A stretch of DNA of 64,000 bases from Legionella lytica (GCF_023921225.1 NZ_CP071527.1:1268501-1332500), one strand, 5' to 3'. Counted from the first letter of the stretch, positions 33,586 to 43,914 are shown. Notes: a model not told the origin generated them from the letters alone. A program made the numbers and translations.

Positions 33586-34239
33586 CTAGTTTGGGGGCGT
33601 AGTTTTAGGGAGAGAGGTTTTTTGCATTACCCTAAGAAATAATTCTGAATCTAAAAAAGAATGGAGCCAGGTTTGTAAATGCGTGTATTCGCTTTGTGCA
33701 AACCAGGCCTGGTCCACCATACCAAATTGCCTAATGAAGGGAAAAAGCGCAACGTCTGCCAAACTTATATGTTCGGAAAGCAAGTAAGGACGGGAGGCTA
33801 GCAGGGAATCTAACTCTTGCAGATAACGATGGGCTTGCTCGCGGTAATTGCTGGCAACTTCCGGGTCTTGGGAATATTTATAGCGGTCTAGAATAGGTTT
33901 AAATTGCGTATCATTTTGACTAATTAATTCATCACTAGTTGCTTGTAGCTTTGGATTCAACCAACCTTCAGGATCAGATTGTTTTAATGCCCACATCATA
34001 ATATCAATACTTTGATCAATCACGAGATTATTTGGCAAAACCAACACCGGAACAGTACCTTTGGGAGAGTGCTGTAGTAATTCTATGGGCTTATTTTTTA
34101 AGTCCACCTCATATTGAGTTACGGGTATTTGAGCATAGGCAAGCGTCATCCGTGCTCTAATCGCATAGGGACAACGTCTAAATGTATAGAGTACTGGGAT
34201 ATCCATAATAGAAACTACAGGGTAATTATTTGTTTGCAT
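33586..34239 (-). CDS. Glutathione S-transferase family protein
   Basis: A 217-residue protein with the thioredoxin-like N-terminal domain (VLYTFRRCPYAIRARM, with CPYA at the active site), the cis-Pro segment GTVPVLVL, the glutathione-contact DQSIDIM, and an all-helical C-terminal domain (SEHISLADVALFPFIRQF). It is closest to the Grx2/omega-like GSTs with an active-site Cys, so thiol transfer is more likely than classical conjugation. Start could also be the internal Met 12. Monocistronic. Confidence 0.85.
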   Translation of the reverse strand: MQTNNYPVVSIMDIPVLYTFRRCPYAIRARMTLAYAQIPVTQYEVDLKNKPIELLQHSPKGTVPVLVLPNNLVIDQSIDIMMWALKQSDPEGWLNPKLQATSDELISQNDTQFKPILDRYKYSQDPEVASNYREQAHRYLQELDSLLASRPYLLSEHISLADVALFPFIRQFGMVDQAWFAQSEYTHLQTWLHSFLDSELFLRVMQKTSLPKTTPPN

Positions 34240-34376
34240 AAGCCTGGATTTATAGCATAAATCATAGATAGTGCATACTCAATTCAATACCGTAAAAATA
34301 CGGTATTGATAGTTAAATCAAAATCTTATAATAAATACATCATCATGTTTAATTGTATTTAACTAGAATAAATATA

Positions 34377-34988
34377 ATGATTGTGCTTACTCAGAGAGAT
34401 AAAGCTTATGGCCGATTGTCTAGATTAGCTAAACTGAAAGTTGATTTAGATGAAGCGACTACCATCGAAAATAAATTTCGCGCAGCGATTGTTCATGGAT
34501 ATTTACCATTAATTCAGCATTTTCTGCAAAATGAATTAACGCCAGAAACATCAATATGCAGGAATTTATCCGCAATTAATTTGGCAATAAACTATTGTGG
34601 CCAAAGTCTTGATACCATGCATTTGTTTTTAAAAAAAGGATTTCTTATTAATCACAAAGATGGGGATAGCAACAACTCTTTGCATTGGATTCTCGAGAAA
34701 ATACAAGCTCATATTTATTGTTTCTTATCTGATTTAGATATGAAAATTGAATTATTTAAAATTTTATTAGCGTCAGGATGTAACTTAGAACAAGTAAATA
34801 GTCATGGTAAAACACCTTTACAGCTTGTAGAGGAAAACGACTTCTTGGAAATTGAAAATGGGCAAAAAGAGAAAATACTAACCCAACTTCATGAGGCAAT
34901 TAAAGAGGTTAGAGTAGGACAGTTTCAATACACTAATCCTTTATCCGAAATAATTTCTATTTCTCCTGAACAATTGAACTTAAGCTGA
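34377..34988 (+). CDS. Small ankyrin-repeat-like protein
   Basis: From the ATG at 34377 the product is 203 residues, all helical, without signal peptide. Ankyrin-like units can be seen: KFRAAIVHGYLPLIQHFL, AINLAINYCGQSLDTMHLFL, SNNSLHWIL, and ELFKILLASGCNLEQVNSHGKTPLQL. The repeats are irregular. Ankyrin proteins are abundant among Legionella effectors, so this may be one, though the tail lacks a clear secretion signal. Confidence 0.6.
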   Translation: MIVLTQRDKAYGRLSRLAKLKVDLDEATTIENKFRAAIVHGYLPLIQHFLQNELTPETSICRNLSAINLAINYCGQSLDTMHLFLKKGFLINHKDGDSNNSLHWILEKIQAHIYCFLSDLDMKIELFKILLASGCNLEQVNSHGKTPLQLVEENDFLEIENGQKEKILTQLHEAIKEVRVGQFQYTNPLSEIISISPEQLNLS

Positions 34989-35186
34989 GGAACTCATGGA
35001 GTGGCTCAAAGCGGTGGATTAAAATCAGAGGATTTAACTTATTAGCTTTGGTTATTAATAAGGTGAAGTTTGTAGATGGCGTGCAAGTTAGCAAGCAGAG
35101 TTACCACCGGGCATACACCAGATTGACAATAATTTCACAACGGAGGTACAATTCCTGATCAATTTATTATAAATACACTAATATTT

Positions 35187-35537
35187 ATGTCACAAACTTT
35201 CTTTAAAAATACTGAACTAGCAGCAATAATTTCTTGTTTACCAACCATACTTACTTATGGAATTTTATTTGATGATGGTGAACGCGGAGGTGATGATTTT
35301 GGTAAAAAATATTTAGAAAATTATTGGCTTAGACACCAGCCTACTGTTCTCAAGCCTCTTAGCTATCTTGGTGCTGGCATTTTGCTATTGTTAACAACTC
35401 CAGTTTCTTTGTTTTTTTTAACGATAAGCCTGCCTATAGCACTGATACGTGATGCAGTAGTTGGTATTTCTACGTTAATTAACAGCTGGGGTGAAAGGGA
35501 ACCAGATATTGAACCTACATTAAGGACTCTTCGCTGA
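35187..35537 (+). CDS. Small membrane protein of unknown function
   Basis: A 116-residue protein. The central and C-terminal part has two adjacent hydrophobic stretches (about 58-90) with an acidic N-terminal loop (DDGERGGDDFGKK). No family is recognised. The ribosome-binding site is weak. It is isolated among remnants. Confidence 0.45.
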   Translation: MSQTFFKNTELAAIISCLPTILTYGILFDDGERGGDDFGKKYLENYWLRHQPTVLKPLSYLGAGILLLLTTPVSLFFLTISLPIALIRDAVVGISTLINSWGEREPDIEPTLRTLR

Positions 35538-35592
35538 GAAGCCACTGGAACGCACTTTTTAAACTGGCAAGTTCCTTATTTTACTATCCTAA

Positions 35593-35970
35593 ACGTGCTG
35601 TTTCATTCAGCACGCTAAAGCAATCACTTGTTCATCACATAAAGGGATCTCCCGCATTACAGAGGCAGGTTTTAGAGAAGAGGAGCGCACAAAACGAGGG
35701 CGGCATCAGGTAATTTATCATGTTTATTTAAAGGGTAATTATAAGACTTTATATTTTTTAAATCTCTATTCCACTAACTATAATCAAGTCAGTTTTCTTA
35801 TTTCTCAACTTAATAATTACATGGTTTCAGGCACAAGCCCAGATTATGAGATCCCTAGATTTAAGAACTTTGTTTTCCTTGAGTTACTAACTATCTCTCT
35901 TTTTATCTTATCTCTCATGCTGATTGTTTTGGGGGGCAACTTTGGAAAACTCATTCAAAAAATAATGTAG
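35593..35970 (+). pseudogene. Remnant of a membrane-protein gene, 5' end lost
   Basis: A 125-codon frame opens after a stop at 35590-35592 but has no start until an internal ATG at about 35821. It encodes EAGFREEERTKRGRHQVIY, a stretch of beta-like residues (YKTLYFLNLYSTNYNQ), then a membrane helix (LLTISLFILSLMLIVLGG) and a stop at 35968-35970. The composition is clearly protein-like, so I read it as the 3' end of a lost gene. A 7-bp hairpin (CGTGCTG/CAGCACG, 35594-35614) lies at its left edge. Confidence 0.5.
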
Positions 35971-35989
35971 CCGGGTTGCTTGCAACTGT

Positions 35990-36268
35990 ATCTTATGACA
36001 GACCGTGGATATAAGATACAGTTGAGGTAAGCTGTAGGGGAGATAAGCGATACGGTGCCTGAGGAGGTTGTCATTCCTAAACCGGCACCTACTTGTCCCG
36101 TTGGGGACATTGGTAATAAATTACCATACATGTAACTCGCTCTGCGGCTCATCGCGTTACCTGCCATCACGTTTTCCGCTACAGCACTTTCTGTAAATCC
36201 AACTGGAGCTACGATTTTTACTTTGCCAGCTTTAACATCCTCCTGGCTTCTTTGGGGGATTCTGTTGC
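35990..36268 (-). pseudogene. Internal fragment of an alkyl sulfatase gene
   Basis: On the minus strand, from about 36268, the frame reads SQEDVKAGKVKIVAP, GFTESAVAENVMAGNAMSRR, ASYMYGNLLP and GQVGAGLGMTTSSGTVSLI. This is a characteristic block of the metallo-beta-lactamase-fold SDS hydrolase (alkyl sulfatase) family, just after its metal-binding region. Neither the zinc-binding N-terminal part nor the C-terminal SCP2 domain is present. It is a decayed fragment, probably left by deletion. Confidence 0.8.
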
Positions 36269-36624
36269 ATAGGATGTATTTAAAAAAATGCTGGCGATGC
36301 AGCCAAAATGCTTAAAGCTAATTTTTTTATTTCATATCAATCCGTTGATTTATATTTATTTACTAGCTCTCATATTAGCTTTCATACTAGCGAAGGAGCG
36401 TATAAATTTCTATCTAATAATTAAATTATTTTATAAGCATTAATACTCAGCTACATACAGGAATACCAATAAAGTAATGATGGTTAATTGCGCTAAGGTA
36501 ATCCATTATCATTGATGATTTTTACTTTTTAAGTAAATAAAAATCAATTAATTAGTGCTTGAATCCCCATTATTTTTTACCAGGACATATACTTAATATA
36601 TCAGAGGAGAAATAAGGGGGTTCT
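36269..36624. promoter_or_regulatory. Upstream region of the kinase/ankyrin effector pair
   Basis: AT-rich non-coding DNA with no gene found. AGAGGAGAAATAAGGGGG just before the ATG at 36625 supplies the ribosome-binding site. The promoter of the kinase-ankyrin operon should lie here. Confidence 0.4.
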
Positions 36625-38463
36625 ATGCTAGCTAGATTAATCGGAGTTGTGCGTGGACCTGAATTACCAGCTAAAAGACCAATGGCATTAATTGTTCCGT
36701 TTAATGCAGGCCAGTTGCCCGCGGACGAAATGAATCAATTTACAAAATCTGTAAATGCGCTAATAAATAAATACAATAAAGACATACCCGATCCTGAAAA
36801 GAAAGAAATTTTGAAGCAAATACAAGATAAGGTACAAGAGGTCGAATATAAATATAATCCGAAGGATTTTGCTCGATCTCCTGGCTATCAAGAGATGCAC
36901 GCGGCGCTTTTTAGTGACATAAAATACCAATATGCCAGTTTAGGTATTCCTTCGTTAATTAAAGAGCCAAGGGACTCTTCTCCACTGTCAGAAGTTATCG
37001 CCAATATGGCACCGGATAAAGCGGATAAACTTATGGGGATTTTGATCAAGGGTCGAAATCCTAATTTAGCTGCCGAACTTAATCGCTTATATGACGCAGG
37101 CGATGTAAGTGCCGAAGCAAAAAGCTTTCGTAAGTTTTTACGTGAGCATGAGATTAGCTACTTAGGTGGCGGAAATTCTAAAAACTTTAAAGTCGTAAAC
37201 CGCGATAATGGTAATGAGGCGGTTTTAAAAATCGATTGCCGCCTTGATATGCCTCGAAATGTTGAGGCACATCTTCGTGACAAGATGCCTGATCGCTTTG
37301 CACCCATTGCAGCCGAAAGACAAGTGTGTTGCCGCGATACGAAGGGTGAATTAATATCACGAACGATGTTGGTTACTGATTTTTGTAAGGGTGGGAGTGT
37401 TAATGAGCATCGTGGTACTTTGTTAACCCAACAAGATCTATTAACAAACACAGGTAAGATTTTTGAACAAATGGCGGGCACGTTACTAAATATTCAAGAA
37501 GCTGGATGCATGTTTCCTGACGCCAAAATTACGAACTGGCTAGTTGATGCGCGTGGAAAAGTTCAGCTTGCTGATACTAAAAGTTTTCTTTTTACCGATG
37601 CAAACAAACAATATACAGAGGGCCTACCTGGAAATAAATATTGTTCAATGCTGCGAACTGGCGGTTTTACTCCCCCTGAACTTCATGATTCGACAATGAG
37701 TGCTGATGCAGTACATGCATATATACTGGGTAAAAATTTATATTACTATGCTTCAGGAAAACTGGGTAAAGGAGATGATGCTGCAAATTTTACGTTTGAT
37801 GGAGTTGGATTTTCAGGGCCTGTTGGTCAAGAATATAAAGCAATTATTGAAGGCTTAGTAAAACCCGAACCCCACGAACGCATGAAAATAAGAGAAGCTC
37901 TTGACCGCCTCTTTATTGTAAATAATCCTGAGTTTAAACAGGTATTCGCCGATCTCAATGCATTGAAATTTGGTGAAAATGATGAAAAAATGAACGAGTT
38001 TATTCGTAGTAAACAACAGCAAATTAATAATGCAGCTCCCGAAGCTCGCGCAGCGATTCTAACTGAGTTACAACAAACAGTGGTTGCATTAAAAGCAGAT
38101 AAAGCTGTAGAAGGTGTAAGGAGCGTAATTAAAGAGTTTAGAGATAGCGCTGGTATTTTTACTGTAGGAATGAACGCTAAAGCCGAGAGAATTGAGTCTG
38201 CCATGGCGAAGGTGTCTATTGAGGACCGTTGTAAATTTTTAACATCATCTAATTCAGAACCGGTTATGCAAGCGCTTGCATCTCATCGCCATTGGGGTAA
38301 AGGAGGACAAGTCAACTTAACCCAGGATGGAAAGATTGATGCTCAAAATGCAGCGCAAAGCTTTAAAGACTTCAAAGCTAAATTTGTAGATCAAGTTGGC
38401 GAAGCAAAAGCACCTAAACAGGAAGCACCAGACCATGAAGAAGCCCGTGGAATGAAACTTTAA
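36625..38463 (+). CDS. Divergent eukaryotic-like protein kinase, candidate effector
   Basis: A 612-residue protein. A helical N-terminal region (1-175) precedes a divergent kinase fold at about 178-440. The glycine-rich segment is LGGGNSKNFKVV (180-191), the ATP-binding Lys is 202 (AVLKID), the catalytic loop is FPDAKITNW with Asp299, Lys301 and Asn304, and the metal site is ADTKS with Asp317 in place of DFG. About 170 C-terminal residues are helical. It lacks a signal peptide. An ankyrin protein gene starts 16 bp after its stop, so the two form an operon. Kinase residues are kept, so activity is plausible; the target is unknown. Confidence 0.75.
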   Translation: MLARLIGVVRGPELPAKRPMALIVPFNAGQLPADEMNQFTKSVNALINKYNKDIPDPEKKEILKQIQDKVQEVEYKYNPKDFARSPGYQEMHAALFSDIKYQYASLGIPSLIKEPRDSSPLSEVIANMAPDKADKLMGILIKGRNPNLAAELNRLYDAGDVSAEAKSFRKFLREHEISYLGGGNSKNFKVVNRDNGNEAVLKIDCRLDMPRNVEAHLRDKMPDRFAPIAAERQVCCRDTKGELISRTMLVTDFCKGGSVNEHRGTLLTQQDLLTNTGKIFEQMAGTLLNIQEAGCMFPDAKITNWLVDARGKVQLADTKSFLFTDANKQYTEGLPGNKYCSMLRTGGFTPPELHDSTMSADAVHAYILGKNLYYYASGKLGKGDDAANFTFDGVGFSGPVGQEYKAIIEGLVKPEPHERMKIREALDRLFIVNNPEFKQVFADLNALKFGENDEKMNEFIRSKQQQINNAAPEARAAILTELQQTVVALKADKAVEGVRSVIKEFRDSAGIFTVGMNAKAERIESAMAKVSIEDRCKFLTSSNSEPVMQALASHRHWGKGGQVNLTQDGKIDAQNAAQSFKDFKAKFVDQVGEAKAPKQEAPDHEEARGMKL

Positions 38464-38479
38464 CTATAGGAAGTGAAAA

Positions 38480-39661
38480 ATGAATTTTAATACACTATGT
38501 GGCGAGTTAGGAATTAATGACCATCAACCCATAAATGAAAAGCTAAGGTTGTTGAAAGCATGGTTTCAAAACACCGTATCTACTGATGTACAATTCTCAG
38601 GGGATGATAGTGAGCAATATCAGCAATATGAAGACGCTACGGAAGTTTATTTAACACGCATTCTTCCTAAAATAGGCTCTGATATTGAAAAGCCACATCC
38701 AGACCTTGAGGGTGAAAGTTTACTTGCGGCTGTAGTTATAATGGGTTTTGATCAAGTTTTACGTTCATTAAATCCCACTAAAAACATGATCAATACTCCT
38801 AATAAAAATAACATAACTCTGCTTCATTCTGCGGCGAGTAATGGGTATTTAAGTATGACCCAAGCATTACTCAACCTTGGGGCGGATACTTGCGCGCTAA
38901 ATAATCAGAAACAATACCCCATTTTCAGCGCTTTATTCATGCCTATATTTGATAATGATTTGGAAAAACTAAAAGCGAATAAAATAGCTATTTTTAATTT
39001 GTTGAATGATAAAGGAAATCAACTATTAGAACATCAAGATAGTAATGGCGAAACGGTATTGCATCGTATGGCTTTGCATGGTTTTAGCACCTTAATTGAT
39101 GAAACATTAATTAGCAATCCACGACTTGCCTTTATGAAGAATGCTCATACTCATTATCCAATACATACTGCTATTTTAAATAATCAAGAAGCTGCTGTTT
39201 CTTCTTTATTGAATGAAAATAGTGCGGATCTGGCTGATAGTAATGGCTGGAAGCCACTTCATTTTGCTGCTCGCCAAACCAATAACATGATATTGGAGCA
39301 ATGCTTGCAATACCCAAGTCATATAGATGAGCCTGATATGATGGGGAGAACTCCATTGATGTTGGCTGCAGAGCTTGGAAATATAGATGCAGTGGCCACA
39401 CTTATTCGCCATGGTGCGAAAACGGAGCTAGTTGATCATCAAGGGTTTACTGTTCTGCACCATGCAGTTAAGGCGGGTAATCCAGAGTTAGTTCGCTGGT
39501 TACTTGAAAATGCAAAGCTTGATGTTAATGCAAAGGATGAACATAATCATACCCCGTTGTCACTTAGTGAGACGGTTGTCACTGAAACAGAGCATATGAA
39601 AGACATCAGTAACTTATTATTGCAGCACGGGGCAACTGCAGAATCAATGAGATACCATTAA
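38480..39661 (+). CDS. Ankyrin-repeat protein, candidate effector
   Basis: A 393-residue protein with a non-repeat N-terminal part (1-100) and about seven ankyrin repeats from 112 onward: NITLLHSAASNGYLSMTQAL, ETVLHRMALHGFSTLI, HYPIHTAILNNQEAAVSSL, WKPLHFAARQTNN, RTPLMLAAELGNIDAVATLI, FTVLHHAVKAGNPELVRWLL and HTPLSLSETVV. Such repeats bind proteins. It is translated downstream of the divergent kinase with a 16-bp gap, which suggests that the two may act together in the host. No prenylation or membrane signal is seen. Confidence 0.85.
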   Translation: MNFNTLCGELGINDHQPINEKLRLLKAWFQNTVSTDVQFSGDDSEQYQQYEDATEVYLTRILPKIGSDIEKPHPDLEGESLLAAVVIMGFDQVLRSLNPTKNMINTPNKNNITLLHSAASNGYLSMTQALLNLGADTCALNNQKQYPIFSALFMPIFDNDLEKLKANKIAIFNLLNDKGNQLLEHQDSNGETVLHRMALHGFSTLIDETLISNPRLAFMKNAHTHYPIHTAILNNQEAAVSSLLNENSADLADSNGWKPLHFAARQTNNMILEQCLQYPSHIDEPDMMGRTPLMLAAELGNIDAVATLIRHGAKTELVDHQGFTVLHHAVKAGNPELVRWLLENAKLDVNAKDEHNHTPLSLSETVVTETEHMKDISNLLLQHGATAESMRYH

Positions 39662-39765
39662 TTGAGGATTATATTGGGGGGCTTTGTATTTGCCCCTTTA
39701 TCCTGATCTTCCAACAAGCTATCAACCCTCAATGTTGTGCCTAGGACCTGACCTATTAAAAATCA

Positions 39766-42030
39766 CTATACAGATTTCATCTTATATGTTGATTGCATTG
39801 GGCAGAATAATTGAATAATCGGACTATATTCTTTCTTTTCCGAGAATATGCGGAACTCGTGATCATCACTAAGTAGAGCAATGGTTTCCTGTGAAATGTT
39901 TTCTCTATTCATAGCATACAACAATTGTTGAAACGTCAATTGCTGAAACGGTGGTTTTTCGTGGAAAAAGTTTATTTTAGATGGCATGCGCTCTTTAATT
40001 TTTTTCGCCAAGAAATCAAAAATTTCAATGACATGCTGCACATGTTGATTTTGAGTTTCACTTAACGACGAAGTTGTGGTGGTCGTATGGGGTATATAAG
40101 TAGGAGGAGATAATATTAAGTCTAGGAACTCATTTGTTAATAGATGAATATTTTGCGTAGTTATTAATGAAATATGCCCCACAATCGATGTGAAATCGTA
40201 TCCAACCATTTCTCCATAATTAATTATATTTTGCCAATTCTGCTCAGAAAAACGGAAGTTGTTTGTTTTAAAATGGGATAAAAACATAAAAAATGTAGGG
40301 CTGCTAAAGAGGGGCTGAAATGGTTCTAAATAAGTTCGTACCGGCTTTCCTGGGTTGCTTGTTATATCAGCTTTACTTAAAAGGATAGGTATTATTTCCT
40401 CAATAATTCGATCAAGATTTTTTTTAGGGATCATCTTTTTAATGGAGCGGTTAATGAGAGCGTGGGTTTGTTCGATCAAATAGGCTGTTCTTATGTACTC
40501 TGGAATAGAGGGTTCCTCAACGTTTGGATCGTCTTCTATTTTTTCCCGGATATCTGCAATAGATGGCTGCAAAAAATCAGCGCCACATTGAGTAACAAGA
40601 TTGCTCAAGATCTTAGTTAAGGGGCGGTGACTTTGTTGCACAAGTAATAAAATCATTTCTGTAGATATTTTTATTTTTTTATCTAATAAAAAATTAATCG
40701 CGGAAATTGATTCATATACAGCATAGTTAGCTGAGTGTGTTGCGACTAAATTTAATAGGTTAGGTAGGCTGATAACATCTTTAGGGGGGAGCTTAATGTT
40801 TAGCCTCTCAACCATTTGCTGCAATAATGTATCTACGTCTATTTGATAATGCGTTTTGATAAATACATGCTTAGATTTAAGGGAATGAATCGCCATGATT
40901 AATAAATCAATCATTCGATTGTTTCGATAGCGTTCTGGTTCTGATTTTCCGAAGTAATTAGGTATTCTACTGTTGATGTATGACCATACATTTTCTTTTT
41001 CAGTAGTATTGGGAGTTATAGCAAAGTCGTTTATTTTTTCGAAAAGAGATGAAAGTATCGCGCTGCTATTAATCGCAAGGTTTTTATCATTAGTTAAATT
41101 TTTTAATGCAGGACACAATTCGTTTGTTACGAATTCAAGGCTTTGGGATTCAAACTGACATAATGCTATATAATGGTAATAGGCATCGTGCATAAACACA
41201 CTAAGTTTTGATCCTTTCATATCATGGACTAATAATAAATTATCCTGTACCCATGTTGAATAGAGGCTAACTGGATGGCACTGGTGTTGATGGAAATCCC
41301 TATGGAGCGTGTCTACATTAATTTGGCCAAAAATGGGCTCCATTGTAATTTGATGGGTTGGGTTGCATTCTTGGGCTAATGCATGGATAAAACCAATGGA
41401 GGGTACTATTTGGGCATGGTTAAATGGTGTTGCTGAACTCGCATTAATAAGTCCACCTGGTTTCATAATGGTATAGAGCAGCTGGTCTTCTTCGCGGACA
41501 GTGGATATGCTAAAAAAAATGCTATTGATACCTGAAAGTGAGCCAATTATTTGCCTCAACCTATCTTTCGGTACCATGGGAAAGTCTTTTTGCAGTTGTT
41601 TAATATATTCTCGAAGTCGAGCTTTGTTTTCTGGCAAGCTTGCATTAAAGAGTTTTATTTTATCGGGGTAGCTCTGTAAGGCAGAATGAATAAGATAGCT
41701 TTGTAAAAAATCATTTTTATCAAGTAAGGGCAGGCTATACTCTTCTTGTTCCCTGATTTTTATGTTGCTTAAAAATCCAGATAAATCAACTTCTACACCG
41801 GGGTAGGTTAATTGCTTATTCAGATAGAGATAGGAGAGATGCGCGTAAGTTAAATACAGCTCATATTGATTGTGTGGTTCCGCAGTATGGTTTTCTGCTT
41901 GAAAAAATGGATGTTCCAGGTCTGCTAGGTTTAACGAGTGAATTAGATCGATTATGTCTGGGTGTTTAGCAGCATCTAATTCATTGAGTTTTGTGGTAAG
42001 AAGGCTTTTTTTAATATATCTAACTAGCAT
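39766..42030 (-). CDS. Large orphan protein (754 residues), candidate effector
   Basis: No domain is recognised. The protein is predominantly helical, has no signal peptide and no membrane segment, and carries the His-rich stretch HRDFHQHQCHPV near residue 245 and a Thr-rich patch (PHTTTTTSS) near 655. It is a complete, well-formed frame bounded by non-coding DNA on both sides. Large helical orphan proteins beside kinase and ankyrin genes are typical of Legionella effector islands, which is the only reason for the candidate label. Confidence 0.6.
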   Translation of the reverse strand: MLVRYIKKSLLTTKLNELDAAKHPDIIDLIHSLNLADLEHPFFQAENHTAEPHNQYELYLTYAHLSYLYLNKQLTYPGVEVDLSGFLSNIKIREQEEYSLPLLDKNDFLQSYLIHSALQSYPDKIKLFNASLPENKARLREYIKQLQKDFPMVPKDRLRQIIGSLSGINSIFFSISTVREEDQLLYTIMKPGGLINASSATPFNHAQIVPSIGFIHALAQECNPTHQITMEPIFGQINVDTLHRDFHQHQCHPVSLYSTWVQDNLLLVHDMKGSKLSVFMHDAYYHYIALCQFESQSLEFVTNELCPALKNLTNDKNLAINSSAILSSLFEKINDFAITPNTTEKENVWSYINSRIPNYFGKSEPERYRNNRMIDLLIMAIHSLKSKHVFIKTHYQIDVDTLLQQMVERLNIKLPPKDVISLPNLLNLVATHSANYAVYESISAINFLLDKKIKISTEMILLLVQQSHRPLTKILSNLVTQCGADFLQPSIADIREKIEDDPNVEEPSIPEYIRTAYLIEQTHALINRSIKKMIPKKNLDRIIEEIIPILLSKADITSNPGKPVRTYLEPFQPLFSSPTFFMFLSHFKTNNFRFSEQNWQNIINYGEMVGYDFTSIVGHISLITTQNIHLLTNEFLDLILSPPTYIPHTTTTTSSLSETQNQHVQHVIEIFDFLAKKIKERMPSKINFFHEKPPFQQLTFQQLLYAMNRENISQETIALLSDDHEFRIFSEKKEYSPIIQLFCPMQSTYKMKSV

Positions 42031-42272
42031 TTTTACATCCTGAGAATCACTTTTTTATTTATTCAGCTTTATTTTCTGTATTTAGATATGCCATCGTATA
42101 ATATTTGGACAGGCTCTACAAGGGGGCTGCTTTATTTCTAAGTATTTAGGCGCCTCAGTTCATCCTTAACCAATGACGATATTTAGAGCTGATAATTTGA
42201 ATAGCGCAGAATTGTATCTCCTAAGTATTTGTGATATATAACTTTTTACCTTATTTATATAGGACGATTTAA

Positions 42273-42518
42273 ATGCAAGGAAAAAATGAATTACCTCTAA
42301 ATCCAAGCTCTACTCCAACTCCCTCAGTGCTTCCAGATACCCCAACAAATAATACGGTGGCACAACCGAAAATGACCACAGGGCCTAAATTAATCCGCCC
42401 AGATGAGATGGGTCTTTATATGAGGCCAGGTGGCAACGAATTCTTTAAAGTACCCTTTGAGCTAAGATCCGATAATGATGGGTTAGGCAGTGACTCTGAG
42501 CTTGATTTCACTATCTAA
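42273..42518 (+). CDS. Small hypothetical protein
   Basis: An 81-residue protein that is Pro/Thr-rich at its N-terminus (NPSSTPTPSVLPDTPTNN) and ends in an acidic tail (DNDGLGSDSELDFTI). It is preceded by an AGGA-like site. No fold is recognised; low-complexity composition suggests an unstructured protein. It could be a small secreted substrate or a remnant. Confidence 0.45.
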   Translation: MQGKNELPLNPSSTPTPSVLPDTPTNNTVAQPKMTTGPKLIRPDEMGLYMRPGGNEFFKVPFELRSDNDGLGSDSELDFTI

Positions 42519-42708
42519 TTACCTTTGTAAAAAAGGCAATATTCCCAGTTAAGTAGCTAAGCTGATTTTCTGTGCTTGGTTACTTTTTTAAGAACCACAT
42601 TCTCCATTTTATAAAAAGCATTTTTGCACTCTACAGCCGTTTGTATGAGTTAATCAGTCATTAAGTTTTCACTTACACTATACTTAAATAAAACAAAGAG
42701 AGAGCTAA

Positions 42709-43829
42709 ATGAAACAAAAGACAGAGCCAGAGTGGGCTTTTTTAGGGGAAGGCAATTACAACCAAGTGTATAAAAGCGCAGATAGCAAGCGTATACTTAA
42801 AGTTCAAAAGAATGCTGATGCAACAACCGATACCCCTGAGCGCTCCGCGCGGTTATGGAATCTAATTAATCCCAATTTACACCCATCAGCAACTATAATT
42901 GACTCAGAACATGGTATTGGTTGGGTTTGTCCCTATGTTGAGGGGGAACAAGCATCCGATGCAGAAATAAGTTTAGGAGTTCTCGATGTCTATAATAAAT
43001 CGGGGCGTATCGTTGTTGATGCGACAGCACCTAAAAATTTTGTTACAACCCCAGCAGGCGATATTATATGTATTGATATTGGCATGGCATTCGTATAGAG
43101 GATAGCGATCCTCAATCATCTCCTCAACGATTGATGGAGCCGCAGTATAGTATCATTAGTGCGGAGGCATGGAACAAATACAAAGGAGCCTATGATAAGT
43201 TTTTTCAAGGCCAACAATTTGGTTATCCTCAGGCAACCAATACAGTAAAGGCATTGTTGTATATTAAAGAACACCGCCCCGATATAGTCGATGTGAGCTT
43301 TTTAAAAGAAAAACCTGATGAGATTGCCCAATTAGCAAAAGCATTTGATGAGCAAAAAGAAGAGGAGTCCTTTGCGCGACGCTTAGGAGGCAATGCCCAT
43401 TTAGTAGTCGACTTTGCTCAGAAGGAACAAAGGGAAAAAGCGGATGCCTTTTTAAGTGCTGAAAAATCGCCCAATCTTGATAGTGCCAAAGAAAGTTGCA
43501 TTAAAGAATTAGAACGGTATATTCAATCACGGGGAGCAATTCATGAGGGTAAGTTTAGCCCATCCTTTACAACAAAAATATTTAGAGACGCAGAATTAAC
43601 AGGGTATAAAGTCGCAGCAACGCAAACATTGATTGAAAATATCAGAAATGCCAGTTCATTAGAAAGCATACGTGAAATAGTAGAAGACACTTATACTTCC
43701 GATCCCAAGCTATCGAAAAAAACGTTTTTTTCCAGTGGATTAGAACGCTGTATGGCGAAGTGCATCTCGATAGCTGATACCGCAATCAATGCAGAGCCTC
43801 ATTCAGAATTAAATGCCCAAATGCAGTAA
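42709..43829 (+). pseudogene. Frameshifted kinase-like effector gene
   Basis: Two adjacent frames make one protein. The first (42709-43098, 129 residues) has the kinase-like LGEGNYNQVYKS, ILKVQK, CPYVEGEQ, then NKSGRIVVDATAPKNFV and IDIGMAF before a stop. The second frame continues at once with RIEDSDPQSSPQRLMEPQYS and runs to 43829. A single lost C at about 43093 (TTCGT for TTCCGT) explains the break, restoring AFRIED. The whole protein would be about 373 residues, with a PKNF and IDIG pair resembling the catalytic and metal motifs of inositol-phosphate or other atypical kinases. As it stands the gene is broken, unless this is a sequencing error. Confidence 0.75.
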
Positions 43830-43914
43830 ATGATCGAATGCGTGATGTCGATGTAATCGGTATCATGCTTTTTATCAGCCATTATCGCAGTAGTGGTGTA
43901 TACATCACCAGAAC

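Noticed and set aside
37158..38204. Minus-strand frames of 107 and 125 residues inside the divergent kinase gene
   Set aside because: They lie within a complete 612-residue protein with kinase motifs and have no independent support.
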